Positions 51,427-63,887 are shown, numbered from the stretch's first letter. The stretch: 64,000 nt of DNA from Batkoa obscura (GCA_030770535.1 JASVEC010000020.1:124001-188000), one strand, 5' to 3'. Numbers and translations are program-made. Notes: generated by a model not told the origin, from the sequence alone.

Positions 51427-51490
51427 TAATTTTAGCAAAATTTGTTTTTTAAAAAATTAATTAAATTATAATAAAATTGCACCAACTATA

Positions 51491-51588
51491 CGGGGATGTT
51501 TTTTTGGTTTCATTACTTTTCTATTTTTCAAGTACTATTTGAGTGAAAAGATTATTGGTGAAATTCTTAAACAAAAAAGATATCCCCA
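51491..51588 (-). mobile_element. MITE family A, copy 17
   Basis: CGGGGATGTTTTTTTGG...AAAAAGATATCCCCA, with TA on both sides. Confidence 0.8.
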
Positions 51589-51634
51589 TATACTTTTTAA
51601 TAAAATGTAAAAAAAAATAGAAAAAATAAAGTTT

Positions 51635-52097
51635 TGTGAAATATCGCTTTGTCAGTCCCATGGTTAATTATAACATAACAATCGCCTAAGTTGTTGTGTT
51701 CTCGAGCTCAGAGGAAATCAATCCCATGTTCTTATTTTGATTTGTTATGAGAATTTCTAGCTCCATCCAAAAGAATATTATCTTCTCATTTTGATATTTA
51801 TACTTTTCAGAGTATAAAAGAGTTTACAGAGTATAATAGTTCGAGGCTTTTTAACTGAATTAATCCCTGATATCTCGAACATTTAATAAAGCCACTAAGT
51901 TTTCTTAATAGTATTTTACATAGATTTTACATTAGTATTGTCTATTCTATTTGTCTTATATAGCTTGTAACCTATTACGTGCTATTCCTCATAATCCAAG
52001 TCTATCTTAGTCACATAAACTAAGACCTTTCGACTTATAGTGTAGTCAACCCAGCAATAGCTGTCCTTGACTCCAAACCCTGAGTACCAGATTTCAT
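51635..52097 (-). mobile_element. Solo LTR, copy B
   Basis: 463 bp, TGTGAAAT to GATTTCAT, flanked by a perfect 5-bp duplication AGTTT. It is nearly identical to copy A at 14.7 kb over the shared part. No coding region lies beside it. Confidence 0.78.
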
Positions 52098-52158
52098 AGT
52101 TTAATATAAGTTTAAGTATTAAAGTTTTATCCTATTTTGAGTTTATATTAGAAAAATT

Positions 52159-52254
52159 TGGGGATGTTTTTTGACTTCATTACTTTTTCTATTTTTAAGT
52201 GCTATTTGAGTGGAAAGGTTATTGGTAGAATTCTTAGACAAAAATATATCCCCA
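52159..52254 (-). mobile_element. MITE family A, copy 18
   Basis: TGGGGATGTTTTTTGACTTC...AAAATATATCCCCA. It lies 62 bp from solo LTR copy B. Confidence 0.78.
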
Positions 52255-52988
52255 TTTAGTTATGAATAAAAGATTAAAAAATACCTAACTACAAGTTAAC
52301 TTAATACAAAAATTTTAATAATAGAATCTTTTATAAAAATGGTTATCATTAAACTATATTATTATCCATTATAAGGTATTAATATTCCCTTGAATAAAAA
52401 TAAAATTAATTTAGATAAGTTTTAAGCTGCAAAAAATATTGAAATATGAATCAACTTAAATAAAAATAGGTAACATTATTAAATCTGATTGTAAAGCCCT
52501 GGTATCAAACTCAGTTTAAGCATTTAAACTAGTATTTTACTGGAAATCTTTAAAAATTTAATTTGATTTAAGCTTTAGAGAAAGCAAAGTGCTTGGAAAA
52601 ACAAAAATTATAAAAACAAATTTTCATAAACTGAATTTGTTTTATCTTGTATTTAGATAGTGATTTTTAAAATAAAACAAAGTGATTTAATTTATTTAAA
52701 CGTTATTTTATAAATTTAAATTAACTTTTCAATTTTAAGTCTAAATGATTAATAATAATAAAAAACCAACTAATAATAATGTAACCAAAAAGATGTGAGT
52801 ATTATTGAGTGAAGCAAATAATCTAGTTAAATTAGTTATTAAAAAAGGGTAACTCATTAATAAACTATCCAACAGCAAGAGGTTTTATTTCTAAAGAGAG
52901 AAAGGTTATTACCTGGGGTAATTCTAAATAAGGTAAGGCGGCTCAAAATAATCATCATAGAAAAATAACAAAACACGAACAATAAATA

Positions 52989-53087
52989 TGTGAATGTATT
53001 TTTGTGCTTAAAAATTTTACTAACGATTTTTTCGCCTTAAACAACGCTTAAAGATGGAAAAAGTAATGAAGCCAAGAAGACACCCTT
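52989..53087 (+). mobile_element. MITE family A, copy 19 (worn)
   Basis: TGTGAATGTATTTTTGTGC...GAAGCCAAGAAGACACCCTTA. The core (CCTTAAACAACGCTTAAAG) is recognisable. Confidence 0.7.
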
Positions 53088-53554
53088 ATTTAGTCAATTA
53101 TTTTAGAACGAGTATCAAGAACATAGTAAAAAAAGTGTTTACTTCTACCAGAGTTATTAGCAATTTTGTTAAAACCCATATAGTCGGTTTTAGACTTACT
53201 AATCAAAATAAAACTAAATTAGCCAAATTAAATAATATTAGTATAAATAGAATAAGTAGGTAAAGAAAATATTGTTAATGGAGAAATGGAAGTAAGTTCA
53301 AAAAGTTGATGATATCAATAAAGATGTAGTAGAGGGGATTGTTATTGAAAGGGATGAAGATAATGTAGATAGAACAATTATTACCAAAAATGAGGATAAA
53401 GTAATTGAAATAGCTAAGCTCAATTAATTTATTTTATAAGCTACTTATTAATACTGGTAAAAAACAAAAGAAAGCAAAAAAATTGCTTTTATCGTACCAC
53501 AAATATATATACTTTTTAAAAACAAAGTATTTATATATCAAAATTTTATTATTC

Positions 53555-53660
53555 GGGGATGTTTTTTTTGACTTCACTACTCTCTCAATAAATGAGGAGA
53601 TGTATTTTTGTTTAAGAATTTTACTAACAATTTTTCTACTCAAATAGTGCTTAAAAGATG
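53555..53660. mobile_element. Two joined partial MITE family A copies
   Basis: CGGGGATGTTTTTTTTGACTTC (minus-type end) stops after about 27 bp. About 11 bp later TGAGGAGATGTATTTTTG starts a plus-type copy that stops after GCTTAAAAGATGG. Both lack their far ends, so this is a rearranged or nested pair. Confidence 0.65.
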
Positions 53661-54393
53661 GTTTTTATCTTTTTTAGTGGCAGTAATTTTAGTACAAATT
53701 CAATTTTTAATTCAGAATTTGTTCCTTTAATGAATTGGGTGTCTACTGATTTACTAAATAAAATTATCACATCAAATTTCAATTTAGCTCTAAAAATAAT
53801 CATTGAAAATATATGACATTTTTAAATTTCAGCCTAAAAGTCATAGAGGAAGGATACTAATAGCTAACTTGTACTGCTTTAAGTTCTACAACTTCCAAAC
53901 TTAAGTTACAAATAACAAACTGTTCAAAATTAATTGTAAGCACTGTAAAGTTTAGAAGTATAAAGGAATTATCTATAATTGATCCTTACCGTTTAATAGC
54001 CTAGCATAAAAATGATAAGAAAAATGACCTTGAAAAAGTACTCTTTTATTGTATCAAACCTAAATTTTTGGTTTAGAATTTCTGTTCACCAATGAAAATT
54101 CAAAACTTTAGCTTAAGGCTTAGCAATGAGTTGCCCGTTTTAAAAGATTTCAATCTTATTGATCCGATTTAAACGTCAATTAGGCCTTTTTAATTCTATA
54201 TTTAGTGGTTACAAAAATAAAAAACTAGCATAAATAGAGTCAAGTAAGACAAGTCAAAAATGCCCAATTTATGTTTAAATCGGATTAAAATAATTTTAGT
54301 TTGGACCATTGTGTGACTGTTAAAAAATTATCTATTATTTTAAGCATAACTTTTTTAATTTCTAATTCTTTTGAAATTATACGATTCTATCAA

Positions 54394-57230
54394 ATGTCAA
54401 TCCACTCAGTTGAGCAAAAAACGTTATTATCTGCCGACGAAATAGACGAAGGTAGAGAAGATGAATTCGCTACCACTTCTCATTCTGATTTGGAGAAAAA
54501 AAGGAGTTTATTAACTAAATGGAATCTAAATAATTCCTTAAATTTAATCTTAAAACAAAACAATGAATATGCTGAATTGATTTCACCAACAGGTAAAAAT
54601 GAAAGGAATAGTTCATTATTTTTTAATATTAAAGAAAATGAGATGGTCAACAATGAGCTCTTTGAAGACCAGACGTTGGAAGATAAAAAAGACGAAGAAA
54701 AAGCGAATGGAAAAAGAGAAACTGAATCAGAAATTTTGAAATTAAAAAAAGAGGAGGTGAAGGAGTTAAAGTTAGATGAATTAAGTTTAGATTTAAACAA
54801 TAAAAGTTTAATAGAAGAAAGAGAAAGGGAAATAGATCATGAAGACGATATGGATCCCATGCATGAAGAAGAAGATTATAATGGACTTGAAGAAGTAAGG
54901 ACTTTACTTGTTTTAAATCTAAATTTATTAATTATCCTTTTTTTAGCATGGGTCCATTTACTTAAATAAGATCAAAAAGAATCAACTAGAACAGGAAATT
55001 GTACCCGAGATTAAAGTAAGTATTCAATTTTTATTTTTATTATAGAATTAGTAAAAGTTAATTTGGTTTTAGAATAAGAATACAATTAAGTTCACTTTTT
55101 GGGCACAAAAACAAAAATTCAAAGATGTATTTTTTTTACTACTTTATATTGGTTATACACTTTCTTTTTTAATCGTTAATATTATTATGTTTTGGGAAAC
55201 TAGCCAAGTAAGACATTATTTTTGTTTAATATTTGTTATAATTTAATATTATTATAAAGTCTTCTTTAATTGCAAAATATACATCAACTACTATCTTTCG
55301 TGCTATTAAGGAAAGTTTATGTAAGTTTCTATAAAAAAGCGATTTTAATTGAACTAATCAAATTTTATTTTTAGTGGCAGTCACTATTAATATCTTAAGT
55401 TCGATTATTATTGGTTGTATATGGTTATATAGTTTATGTTTAATACCTAAGGTAAATAAAATATAGAATAACAATAATAGTAACAATAATGATAATTTCT
55501 ATTACAGAATGTTATTTGGTTTTTATTTTTATCTATGCCGGCCTTTTCAATGTTAACCTCACTTTGGATGGTATTTAAAGGGCATATTGGATTTTCTTTT
55601 ATTTATGGAGAGGGAGATCCATCTCTTGGGTAACAATAATACTATAATAATGTAAGAATTTATTAATTTAATTTAGTTCATATATCTTTTCAATCTTCCC
55701 CTTATTAATGGCAATAAGTCATGGATTTATTATACATCGTTATCATTCTTCAGTTAAACAGGCAATTGATATTGTACAGGTAGTTAAATCAATATATAAT
55801 AGTAATAAATAATAACAACTAATAATAATTTTCAATTAGATGACATGTACCGTATTAAAAAATAATTTGGAAATTTTTTCAATGTCATTAATGTGTTTAG
55901 GAATTAATATATTATTTACTTGTATTTGGTTAATCTCTTTTGATCGTTTATTTTTATTGGGACATTTAGAAGCTACAGATAAAGACAGTCAAAGTAAGTA
56001 GAGCAATAATAGTATAACAATATAATAATATAATCGTATAATAATATTAACATTATTATTATAGATAAAATATGGATATTGAATAGTAATTTAAAACTAT
56101 TAATACCTTATTATTGTTTATTTTATTTCTGGACAACTTCACTTATTAATAATATTGAAAGGTAAATAATAATAAAATGATATAGTAATAGAATAATAAC
56201 AATATCCATTTATATATTAGATCATGTATTGCTGGTACAGTATCTCAATGGTATTTTTATCAGTAAGCTATAATAATAACATAATAATAATAATGATATT
56301 AAATTTTTAATAATATTTACTCATTATAATAGAAAAGAATATCAATTTTTAAATGGATACCATCCAACAAAAATAGCTTTAAAGCGCTCTCTTACTACTT
56401 CTTTAGGAAGTTTAAGTTTTGCGTCTTTAGTAATGGCCTTTTGCAATTGTTTAAAATTGTTAAAGACTTTTTATATTAATAGTCCAAAGGTAAATTAATA
56501 ACAAAATAATAATAAAATGATAGAATACATTTCAATAATATATTAACTAAACTTCATATTAATCTATTTTAATAAATAGATTAATGGACAAAAAGGAAGA
56601 ATCTTAAGAATTTTATTTTTTCCAATTTTAATAATAGCTAATTTGGTCGAAAGTATTAGCTTTTATACTGTATCTTATATTGGTATCTCTGGAAAATCGT
56701 TTTTGAAATCAAGTAAATTAGCTACATCAATTTTAAGGAAAAGAATGAATCAAATTTTCTTATCAGGTAAAAATTTAAATAATAAAAACTAACAATAGTA
56801 TAATAATAATATAAAATTATTAACCTTTTATTTTATATTAGCAATGATTATACGTATAACTATTTATTCTGCTATTTCACTTGGCTGTATAATTTCTGGA
56901 TTTGCCTTTTATTGTTTTTCAGCAGATACCTTACATACTAATCATTTTTTAATTGTTGGTTTAATTGGAGTTGGCATTCCATTTTATATCTTTAAGTTTT
57001 TAATGAATATATTATTATACAGGTAAATTATTATTTAATATAGAATAAGAATAGTAGCATAGAATTCATATATAATAATAGGATGTAAAATGTAATGTAA
57101 TAAGTTTACTAATACTAATCAATTTTTTTATTTTTATTTTAGTTCGGATGCCATCTATATATGTTATAATATTGATTTAGATAATAAGACTGTTCATAAT
57201 TCATTAGCTCATAAAACGTTATCCAATTAA
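54394..57230 (+). CDS. Choline-transporter-like protein (CTL/SLC44, Pns1 family), 14 exons
   Basis: I start at the ATG at 54394 (MSIHSVEQKTLLSADE). The frame is open upstream but only from a non-ATG codon. Exon 1 ends at 54894 and 13 short introns, many made of AAT repeats, follow. An acidic, Lys/Glu-rich N-terminus of ~165 aa precedes about ten membrane segments. CTL landmarks near the C-terminus are SCIAGTVSQWYFYQ, KRSLTTSLGSLSFASLVMA, ESISFYTVSYIGISGKSF and the final SSDAIYICYNIDLDNKT. The family moves choline or ethanolamine across plasma or organelle membranes; the role of fungal Pns1 is not settled. The C-terminus is convergent with the next gene, 120 bp apart. Confidence 0.85.
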
Positions 57231-57349
57231 TTTGTAATAGAAAAATCCACTGTATATTATATTATGTTATTAAAGATCATTTATTATTAGTATTATTAAA
57301 TTCAATAAAAAAAAATAAAAAAATACTTCTTTTTATTTTTATTTTTATT

Positions 57350-58607
57350 TTATATATTAGTTAATTTATTAGACCATTGTTTCCAATAGAATAAAGTGGC
57401 TTGATTGTTATTCTTATCTATAAGAAGTAAATTGATTAGTATATAATAATAGAACATAATAATATAATAGCTACCATTTTTATTATTTTCATAAGATTGT
57501 ATTAATTGATTGATATAATTTAATAAAAAATTGAATTGATTTTTATTAATTAATTCTTTTTTTAGTTGAAATATTAAATTTAAATTTTCAATATTATTTA
57601 AACCCTTAGAAAGTAACAGATTATCCTGAATATAATATAAAACAAAATAATATTAGAAAGAAAATAATAAAAACAAGAAAATAAAAAACAATAATAATAG
57701 AATATTACCTTCCAATTTAATCCCGATAATATATGATTGAAACTTAATAAATAATTATTTTTTTTTCGATAATTTAAATAAGAGATCAATGGTAAGATCA
57801 TTGTTAATTTGGAATTATTAAAATTAATTTTATCTTCTAAAAAATAAAAATAAAAATTTAATATTAGTTATTCCATTGAAATCATAATTTACTTATTTTA
57901 ATAATAATAGATAATAATAAATAATAATAAATAATAATAAATAATAATAAATAATAATAAATAATAATAAATAATATAATAAAATAGTTAATATATTAAT
58001 AATAAAACTTACCAATTTTATTGATATAGATACAAGTTTCTTCATTATCTAAAGTTAAATGAAATAGTCCCATTATCAATTGATTTTTTCTTAAAATATC
58101 TCTTAATATTTGAGATAATAAAGTAAATCGTTGTAATAATTGAATCTTTTTTTCTAAGATTATAGAACTGGATGTTGTTTTTAATTTGATACTAAATAGA
58201 AGAAAAAAAGTGAATTAATAAATTATTAGATGAATTAATATATTTACAAAGTAGATTAAGAGATTTAGAATTTGTTAATAAAAGTATTGAAATTAAGTTA
58301 TTAATTTACCTATTAATGTTTTCCATTAAATAAAAAAACTGTTGTTGAATTAATTCTATTTTTTTAGAAACATTTAATAAACTTTCAATAGGTTGATATA
58401 AGTTATCAGTATTTAATTGAACCTATATTTATTATAAAAATGAATTCAAAATTACTAATTAAAAGTAAAATAAAGTATTATTTAACTTACTAAATCTATA
58501 ATTTTATTTTGAATACAATTTAATTCATTATTTAATTCATTAATATTAATTTCAATTTTATATTTCTCTTCTTCGGATGCATTGTAATTTAATTCCTTAA
58601 TATTCAT
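57350..58607 (-). CDS. Unidentified coiled-coil protein, five exons
   Basis: From ATG 58607 (MNIKELNYNASEEEKYKI) to TAA 57350. Four introns with good GT/AG joins give about 270 aa. The protein is helical and rich in Asn, Leu, Ile and Lys. It has an N-terminal coiled coil (INELNNELNCIQNKIIDL) and a second helix set (KKIELIQQQFFYLMENIN). Then come TTSSSIILEKKIQLLQRF and a C-terminus of long helices. I do not recognise the family; a tethering- or kinetochore-complex subunit is possible on shape alone. Intron 3 (in transcription order) contains a 10-bp tandem repeat. Confidence 0.6.
57911..57970. repeat. 10-bp minisatellite ATAATAATAA in an intron
   Basis: Six tandem copies of ATAATAATAA plus a variant unit just before them, within an intron of the coiled-coil gene. 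Confidence 0.85.
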
Positions 58608-58740
58608 TTTTTATTTTGAAAATAATACTTTACAAAAATACTTCATAAAAATTAAAATATTATCAAAATATACAAAGCTTTAAATTTGAGCCAATCATTT
58701 TAATTGACTTATTTATTTCACATATTCTTAATATTTTTAT

Positions 58741-59672
58741 TTAATATTGAATACAAGAATAAACTTTGTTATTTAATTTCTCTTTTCCATTAAGTTCAAG
58801 TAATTCAATAATAAATAAATACTCGATTAAATTACCCCCGTTTTTTGAAACTAATTCACCTATTTATTTAAAAATATTATGTTAATGATCATTGTTATTA
58901 TTATAAAAAAACAAAAAAACTTACCAGCAGCAAAGGCACTACCACCTAAGGTAAAGATAAGGATAAAGAAAGAAATGATTAACATAAAGAATTCGAAATA
59001 AATACTAACAATTTCAAAATTTACCTGTAGCAATCAAATCATCAATTATGATAACATTTTGACCTTTTTTGATAGCTTCTTTTTGCATTTCAAAAGTATC
59101 CTAAAAATAAAGATAATAACAAATTAAAAAATAAATTCATTATTTAGTGTTTACTACTAAGCTTACCACACCATATTCTTTGACATATTCAGCTGAAATG
59201 ACTTCTCCACATAATTTTCCTCTTTTACGTACAGGTACAAAACTAGCATTTAATCTTAATGCTAAAATGGGACCTAATAGAAAACCACGAGCATCTAAGC
59301 CTAAATTGTAGATATAAAGTTAGATTTGAATCCTTAAATTATAAGTTATATAGTCTCAAGGATATTATATATATTCATGCAAATAGAAAGGTACGAATTA
59401 GAAGAGAATAAAGAAAATATTTAACTTACCAACAATTACATCAATTTTTTGTTCATTGGTAGTAATAATATGATTAATTAAATGATTAATTAAATATTCT
59501 ACTGCTAATGGATCTTGAAATATTGGAAAAATATCTCTGAAAATGATACCCTAATAAAAAATTCATCAAAATCTTACTTTTTATATTTCTAAATTGAATA
59601 GATAATTACTTCTTTTGGAAAATCAGGTACAGTAGCTATTTTACTTTTAATATAAGAAAGATCCTTGGACAT
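58741..59672 (-). CDS. APT1: Adenine phosphoribosyltransferase, six exons
   Basis: Exons are 59610-59672, 59430-59550, 59167-59300, 59035-59100, 58925-58945 and 58741-58859; about 174 aa. The enzyme makes AMP from adenine and PRPP (purine salvage). Landmarks: [48 protein letters not shown], and the PRPP loop [18 protein letters not shown]. The PRPP loop is split by two introns, leaving a 21-nt micro-exon that encodes GGSAFAA within it. Joins keep frame and motif, so this micro-exon is real. The tail ([15 protein letters not shown]) is typical. Confidence 0.94.
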
Positions 59673-59741
59673 AGTTGTTAGTTGCGATATTAAGATTTTA
59701 TACTAAGAAATAGTAATAAAACTGAAGTTTAAGTGACTAAT

Positions 59742-59766
59742 GGAAACTTGGAAACTTGGAAACTTT
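59742..59766. repeat. 8-bp tandem repeat upstream of APT1
   Basis: Three copies of GGAAACTT about 70-95 bp upstream of the APT1 start. They may be promoter sequence or chance. Confidence 0.6.
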
Positions 59767-59958
59767 TACTATTTTTCGATAAGTTTATTGGCTCTTTAAA
59801 TTATTACTAAATTGAGATTATTTTATGGGATTAGTTTATGAAATTGATATAAAAGTCAAGTATTAAAAATAAATAAAATAGATTATTAAAAAGTTTGATT
59901 TATTTTCTTATTGTTTGAATCTGAATCTATTAAAAGTCCATTTCACTATAATTGCCCT

Positions 59959-61018
59959 TTAACTTTTAATAACTTTAATTTTATCATTAACTAAAGTATC
60001 GACTTTTTTATTATTACTTTCTAATATACTTTGTAACTAAAACAAAAATAAATAAATGTTATTAATTAGCTACTATTCTTCTATAAAGTTAAACAATATA
60101 ACTTACCTCTTTTTCTAGATTTTTGATTTCATCTGCTGAAATCCCTGAATTTTTCTTTTTCTTAATAGTTTGTATTTGTTTCATCCCACTTTGTCGAATA
60201 TTTCTTAACTTCAGTTTATTATTTTCTCCAATTAAATGTACTTGTTTAATTAATTGTTCCCGTGTTTCACTTGTTAATCTAATTAAAACAGATTATAATT
60301 AGTATCTAATATAATAAATATAAAAACAATAATCTTGTTTCTATTCGACTTACTTTGGTATAGGCACATTGATTTTATTGTTATTAATAATTGGGGTTAA
60401 ATTAAGTTTAGATGTTAAGATACTCTTTTCTACTACTTTTAAAAACTAATTTATAAAATTAAAATTAAAATGACATATAAAATAGATTATTATTGTAATT
60501 TTACCTTATCTTCAAATAATTGAATAGTTAAGGTTTGATTATCTTTAATGCTAACTTGTCCTAATTGTTTCAATGGTACAATACCATATTCATCTCCAGT
60601 ATCAATTTGTACTTTATCAAGGATAGCTAAAATACAAAAAATATCAATGTTAATATTAAATTTTCAATTCTCCCTTTATTATTACTCCTATCCTCATATA
60701 TTTATTATATAATATTATATTACCTGGATTAGCTCGACCGATTTTTAAACCAGTTAATTCCTTTTCTAAATGAGTTAAATTCACTTCCATTTTATCTGAA
60801 TAAATATTTAGATCAATTTCTACTATTTCTTTTGGTAACTCAATATCATCTTTATATTCTTTTTCTTCAAGTTTTGATTTTGATTTTGATTTATTTTTTT
60901 TACTTGAATATTGAAAGGAAAATAATAACTTATGAGTTGATTGCGGAAGAACTGTTGTGATGGGACGAAGATTGAGTAATGATTTTGTTGGTTTTATAAA
61001 CAAGCGTAAATAACTCAT
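59959..61018 (-). CDS. RRF1: Mitochondrial ribosome recycling factor, five exons
   Basis: From ATG 61018 (MSYLRLFIKPTKSLLNLRPI) to TAA 59959, with four introns. Exon 1 is 60724-61018. A basic, Ser-rich presequence (~50 aa) is followed by a Lys/Ser-rich spacer. The RRF domain reads HLEKELTGLKIGRANP, then ILDKVQIDTGDEYGIVPLKQLGQV and SIKDNQTLTIQLFEDK. The C-terminal helices are REQLIKQVHLIGENNKLKLR and NIRQSGMKQIQTIKKKKN. GLxxGRANP and VPLxQLGQVS are family hallmarks. It splits ribosomes after termination, with mitochondrial EF-G2. Nothing is missing from the fold. Confidence 0.9.
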
Positions 61019-61691
61019 CGTTTTTGCTTTTTTATTTATTAATAAAGTTGAACTATATTGAAAAATGGTAGATGTTATTTTGAATTTAAAATTTAAACTT
61101 TATAGTTTTTTATTGAAATCATGGACCAATTAAAAGCAACTCTTTATTGGTATGATGACATGAATTATTGTCTTTTTAACAAGACTAAAAAGTAATAAAA
61201 AAACTTTATTATTTTATTTCTTTCTTTTAATTTCAATAAACATTAATTCCAATTATTTATATGATAAATCTATTTTACTATATTCTTTAAATAATTTGGT
61301 AGTTTTAAACTAATAGTATCTATAAACTTAATTCTATAAACTACATTGTTTTAAATCAAAATTTACATTCAATTTTAAAAATAGAGGCTTACAACAGATC
61401 ATTAATTCCTTTTAAATAATAGGAGGATAATAGTCATTATATTCTAAAAAGGATGATTCTATTTATAAGAGCACTTTTTATCATATAAATGTATGATTGA
61501 TCTTTTAATAACTTAATATATAAAGTAGTATTTATCTTGTATTCTGATAAAAATTGAATTTGACTATTTATTAGCGAAATAATATCAACAGTTATTAAAA
61601 CTAACATATACAATTATTCTGTATAAAATTAACATATTAATAATTACATGCTGATCTTACTTACTTTATCTTTTAACTAAAAATAATAATA

Positions 61692-61722
<31 letters not shown>

Positions 61723-61872
61723 GTTAATAAAAAAAGGAGGTTAGCTTTTATAAAGAAGATATTATAAAGAATAAAGAAATAATATAAAAATAAAATTGTT
61801 AGTCCTCAATTATTAATAACAATACACGCTTATCATCAATTTATGAACCAATAGAATAATTCCATATCTAAC
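61019..61872. other. gene-free stretch
   Basis: About 850 bp between the RRF1 start and the end of the R3H-SUZ gene. It holds a long AAT repeat at 61681-61722 and otherwise AT-rich DNA. Confidence 0.5.
61681..61722. repeat. AAT trinucleotide repeat
   Basis: About 14 AAT units with one interruption, in intergenic DNA. Confidence 0.85.
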
Positions 61873-63642
61873 TTATGTTGTTAGTTTATTGTTATCATTT
61901 TCTTCAGTTTCTAATTTAGGACACCAACGTTTTGTAATTATACCCCATTTATTCTCCTTATCAAAATTATTTAAAAAGGTATTAGCAAACTCTTTATTTT
62001 TAAATATTAACAGCATTTTGTTATCTAATTTCTTGTCAATTTTTTTTAAAATATTCCATTTTTTATCATCTATTAATTTCAAGCATACCAAATTTTCAAC
62101 ATTAATATTTTCAATTTCAATTATATGTTGTGGTAAACTAGGTATATCTGTAGGTTTGACACCTTCATAACTATCCCCACTATATTCATATAATAATCCT
62201 TTTTCATTAATACTCGTTTTTTTTTGTAATGTTGGGTTATTACGATTGTTACTATGATATTTTTTATATGTATTCTTAAAATTAGGATTACTATTGATAT
62301 TCTTGATTCCATTATTATTAATCTTAACATTATTATTTCCATTATTATTAAATTTTGGATTATTAGGATCAAATAATTCCCTACCTCTCACTGGTTTTCG
62401 TCGTTCAAATTCACTACTATAACTCATCATATTATAATTATAATTATAATAATAAACATTACTATTATTATTATAACTATCACTATAATTACTATAATTG
62501 CCATTATAATTACAATACTTTAAATCTTGATTTGGATTATATTGTGTTGAAGGAGAGGATATATTATTGTTATTATAATTAGAATATTTATATTCATTTT
62601 CATTCAAACTATTTTCTGGATAATAATTATAATTATAATTAGGATCGTATGGATAATAAAATGGTGGCGATTGTTGTACATTATTAGTAGTGGTATAATT
62701 TGAATTGTATGAATTCACCGGATTACTCATATAATATGACTGTTGTTGTGGCTGTTTATAATAATAATTATTACTATCATTATTATAATTATCATTATTA
62801 TTTTCTGCTTTTAAATTTAGCTGATTACTATTATTATTATTTTCGCTTTGTCCATTTAATTTATCATTACTATTATTATTATTACTATTGATACTATTTC
62901 CATTTGTACTTCTAACACTAGTGCTTACACTTGTTGAGTCTCTAATTTCACTGTTTTTATCATCACTGGTTTGTGAACAAGTATCCAACTGAAGATTTGA
63001 AATCTTTGATTCTACAGAAGCAATACTTGAAGTTGGACTTTGATTAAATATACGAGCCCTCGCTTCTTGATATCTTGCTTCTCTTAATTCTAGTCTTAGT
63101 TGTAATTCTTTTTCTAAATTAGCTTCCTTTTTGGTTAATTCTTTTTTGTCAATAGTATTCCCATTCTTTCTTTGCATAATTTTTAATGATATGGTTGGAG
63201 TTTCGACTTCATTTTCAATTAAATCACTGATACGTATTATTGGTCTAGGTATTAGTGTTATTGTTAATATGCTATTACAACAATAATTCATAAATAAAAC
63301 TTACATTTCACTTAATCCTGTTTTATTTAATATCATCGTCTTTTTAATTTTATCCAAGTTATGTTCCAATTTAAAATAATCAGCAATACGGTGAATCACT
63401 CTTCTTTGGTAAGAATTCATTTGTGGAAACTCCAATTCAGTACGACTAATAATATATCAAATAAATTCATCAATTAAATTACTTTTATCTAGTTAATAAA
63501 TAATAAAATACTACCTCTCATCTAAAATAAACGCTTCCAATTCTTTATCTAATTTCAATAAAAATAGTCGATCCTTAGGTATTTTGATTGCACTTAATAA
63601 AAAGCCATCAATAGTATCGTAACTTTCTATTTCATTTTTCAT
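61873..63642 (-). CDS. R3H and SUZ domain protein (R3HDM/Rbs1-like), three exons
   Basis: Exons are 63515-63642, 63305-63445 and 61873-63244. The second acceptor (CACTAATACCTAG) joins GLSE to IPIIRISDLIE. About 546 aa. The R3H domain is at about residues 25-80: KDRLFLLKLDKELEAFI, then QMNSYQRRVIHRIADYF with the RxxxH signature. A SUZ motif follows: SLKIMQRKNG, then ELREARYQEARARIFN. The rest is low-complexity Asn/Tyr/Ser, with a folded-looking C-terminus (IEIENINVENLVCLKLID, KWGIITKRWCPKLE). R3H-SUZ proteins bind RNA and sit in mRNP granules or mRNA decay complexes. The Asn/Tyr-rich part is prion-like. Confidence 0.85.
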
Positions 63643-63887
63643 CTTCTTGAATCTTATTGACGTTAACTATTATTAAATTGATAAAAGCAGATAGGGGATA
63701 TAAAAAAATCAATTATTTATTTTATTTTATCTTTATTGGGAATTTCTATTATTATCTTTCTGTTTTAAGTAAAGTTGCTTCTATTTTTGAATTACACCAA
63801 TGAAAATTAGGCCACTCGATCAAAAGAATAGCCTAATTGGTTAGATCCTAAAAGCTATTTATTTTTAGAAATTCATTGAGAGGAGGG
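63643..63887. other. promoter side of the R3H-SUZ gene
   Basis: AT-rich sequence upstream of the minus-strand start, with no clear element. Confidence 0.4.

Larger units (their letters stand above)
47334..54393. other. 7-kb gene-free, repeat-bearing stretch
   Basis: No gene recognised between the KDM4 promoter and the choline-transporter-like gene. It holds five whole MITE copies, two rearranged MITE pieces, two solo LTRs and a 28-bp tandem repeat, all listed separately. Short protein-like stretches near 52840-53430 (ITWGNSK, EGIVIERDEDNVDRTI) are too short to assign. Confidence 0.55.

Noticed and set aside
53054-53430. Possible basic protein after MITE copy 19, plus ITWGNSK and DINKDVVEGIVIERDED-like stretches
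   Set aside because: The first ORF starts within the MITE, and the pieces are short, in different frames and match no family I know.
54480-54800. 106-codon minus-strand ORF inside the choline-transporter-like gene
   Set aside because: Antisense of the acidic Lys/Glu-rich N-terminus; Phe/Ser-rich, as expected of such a shadow.
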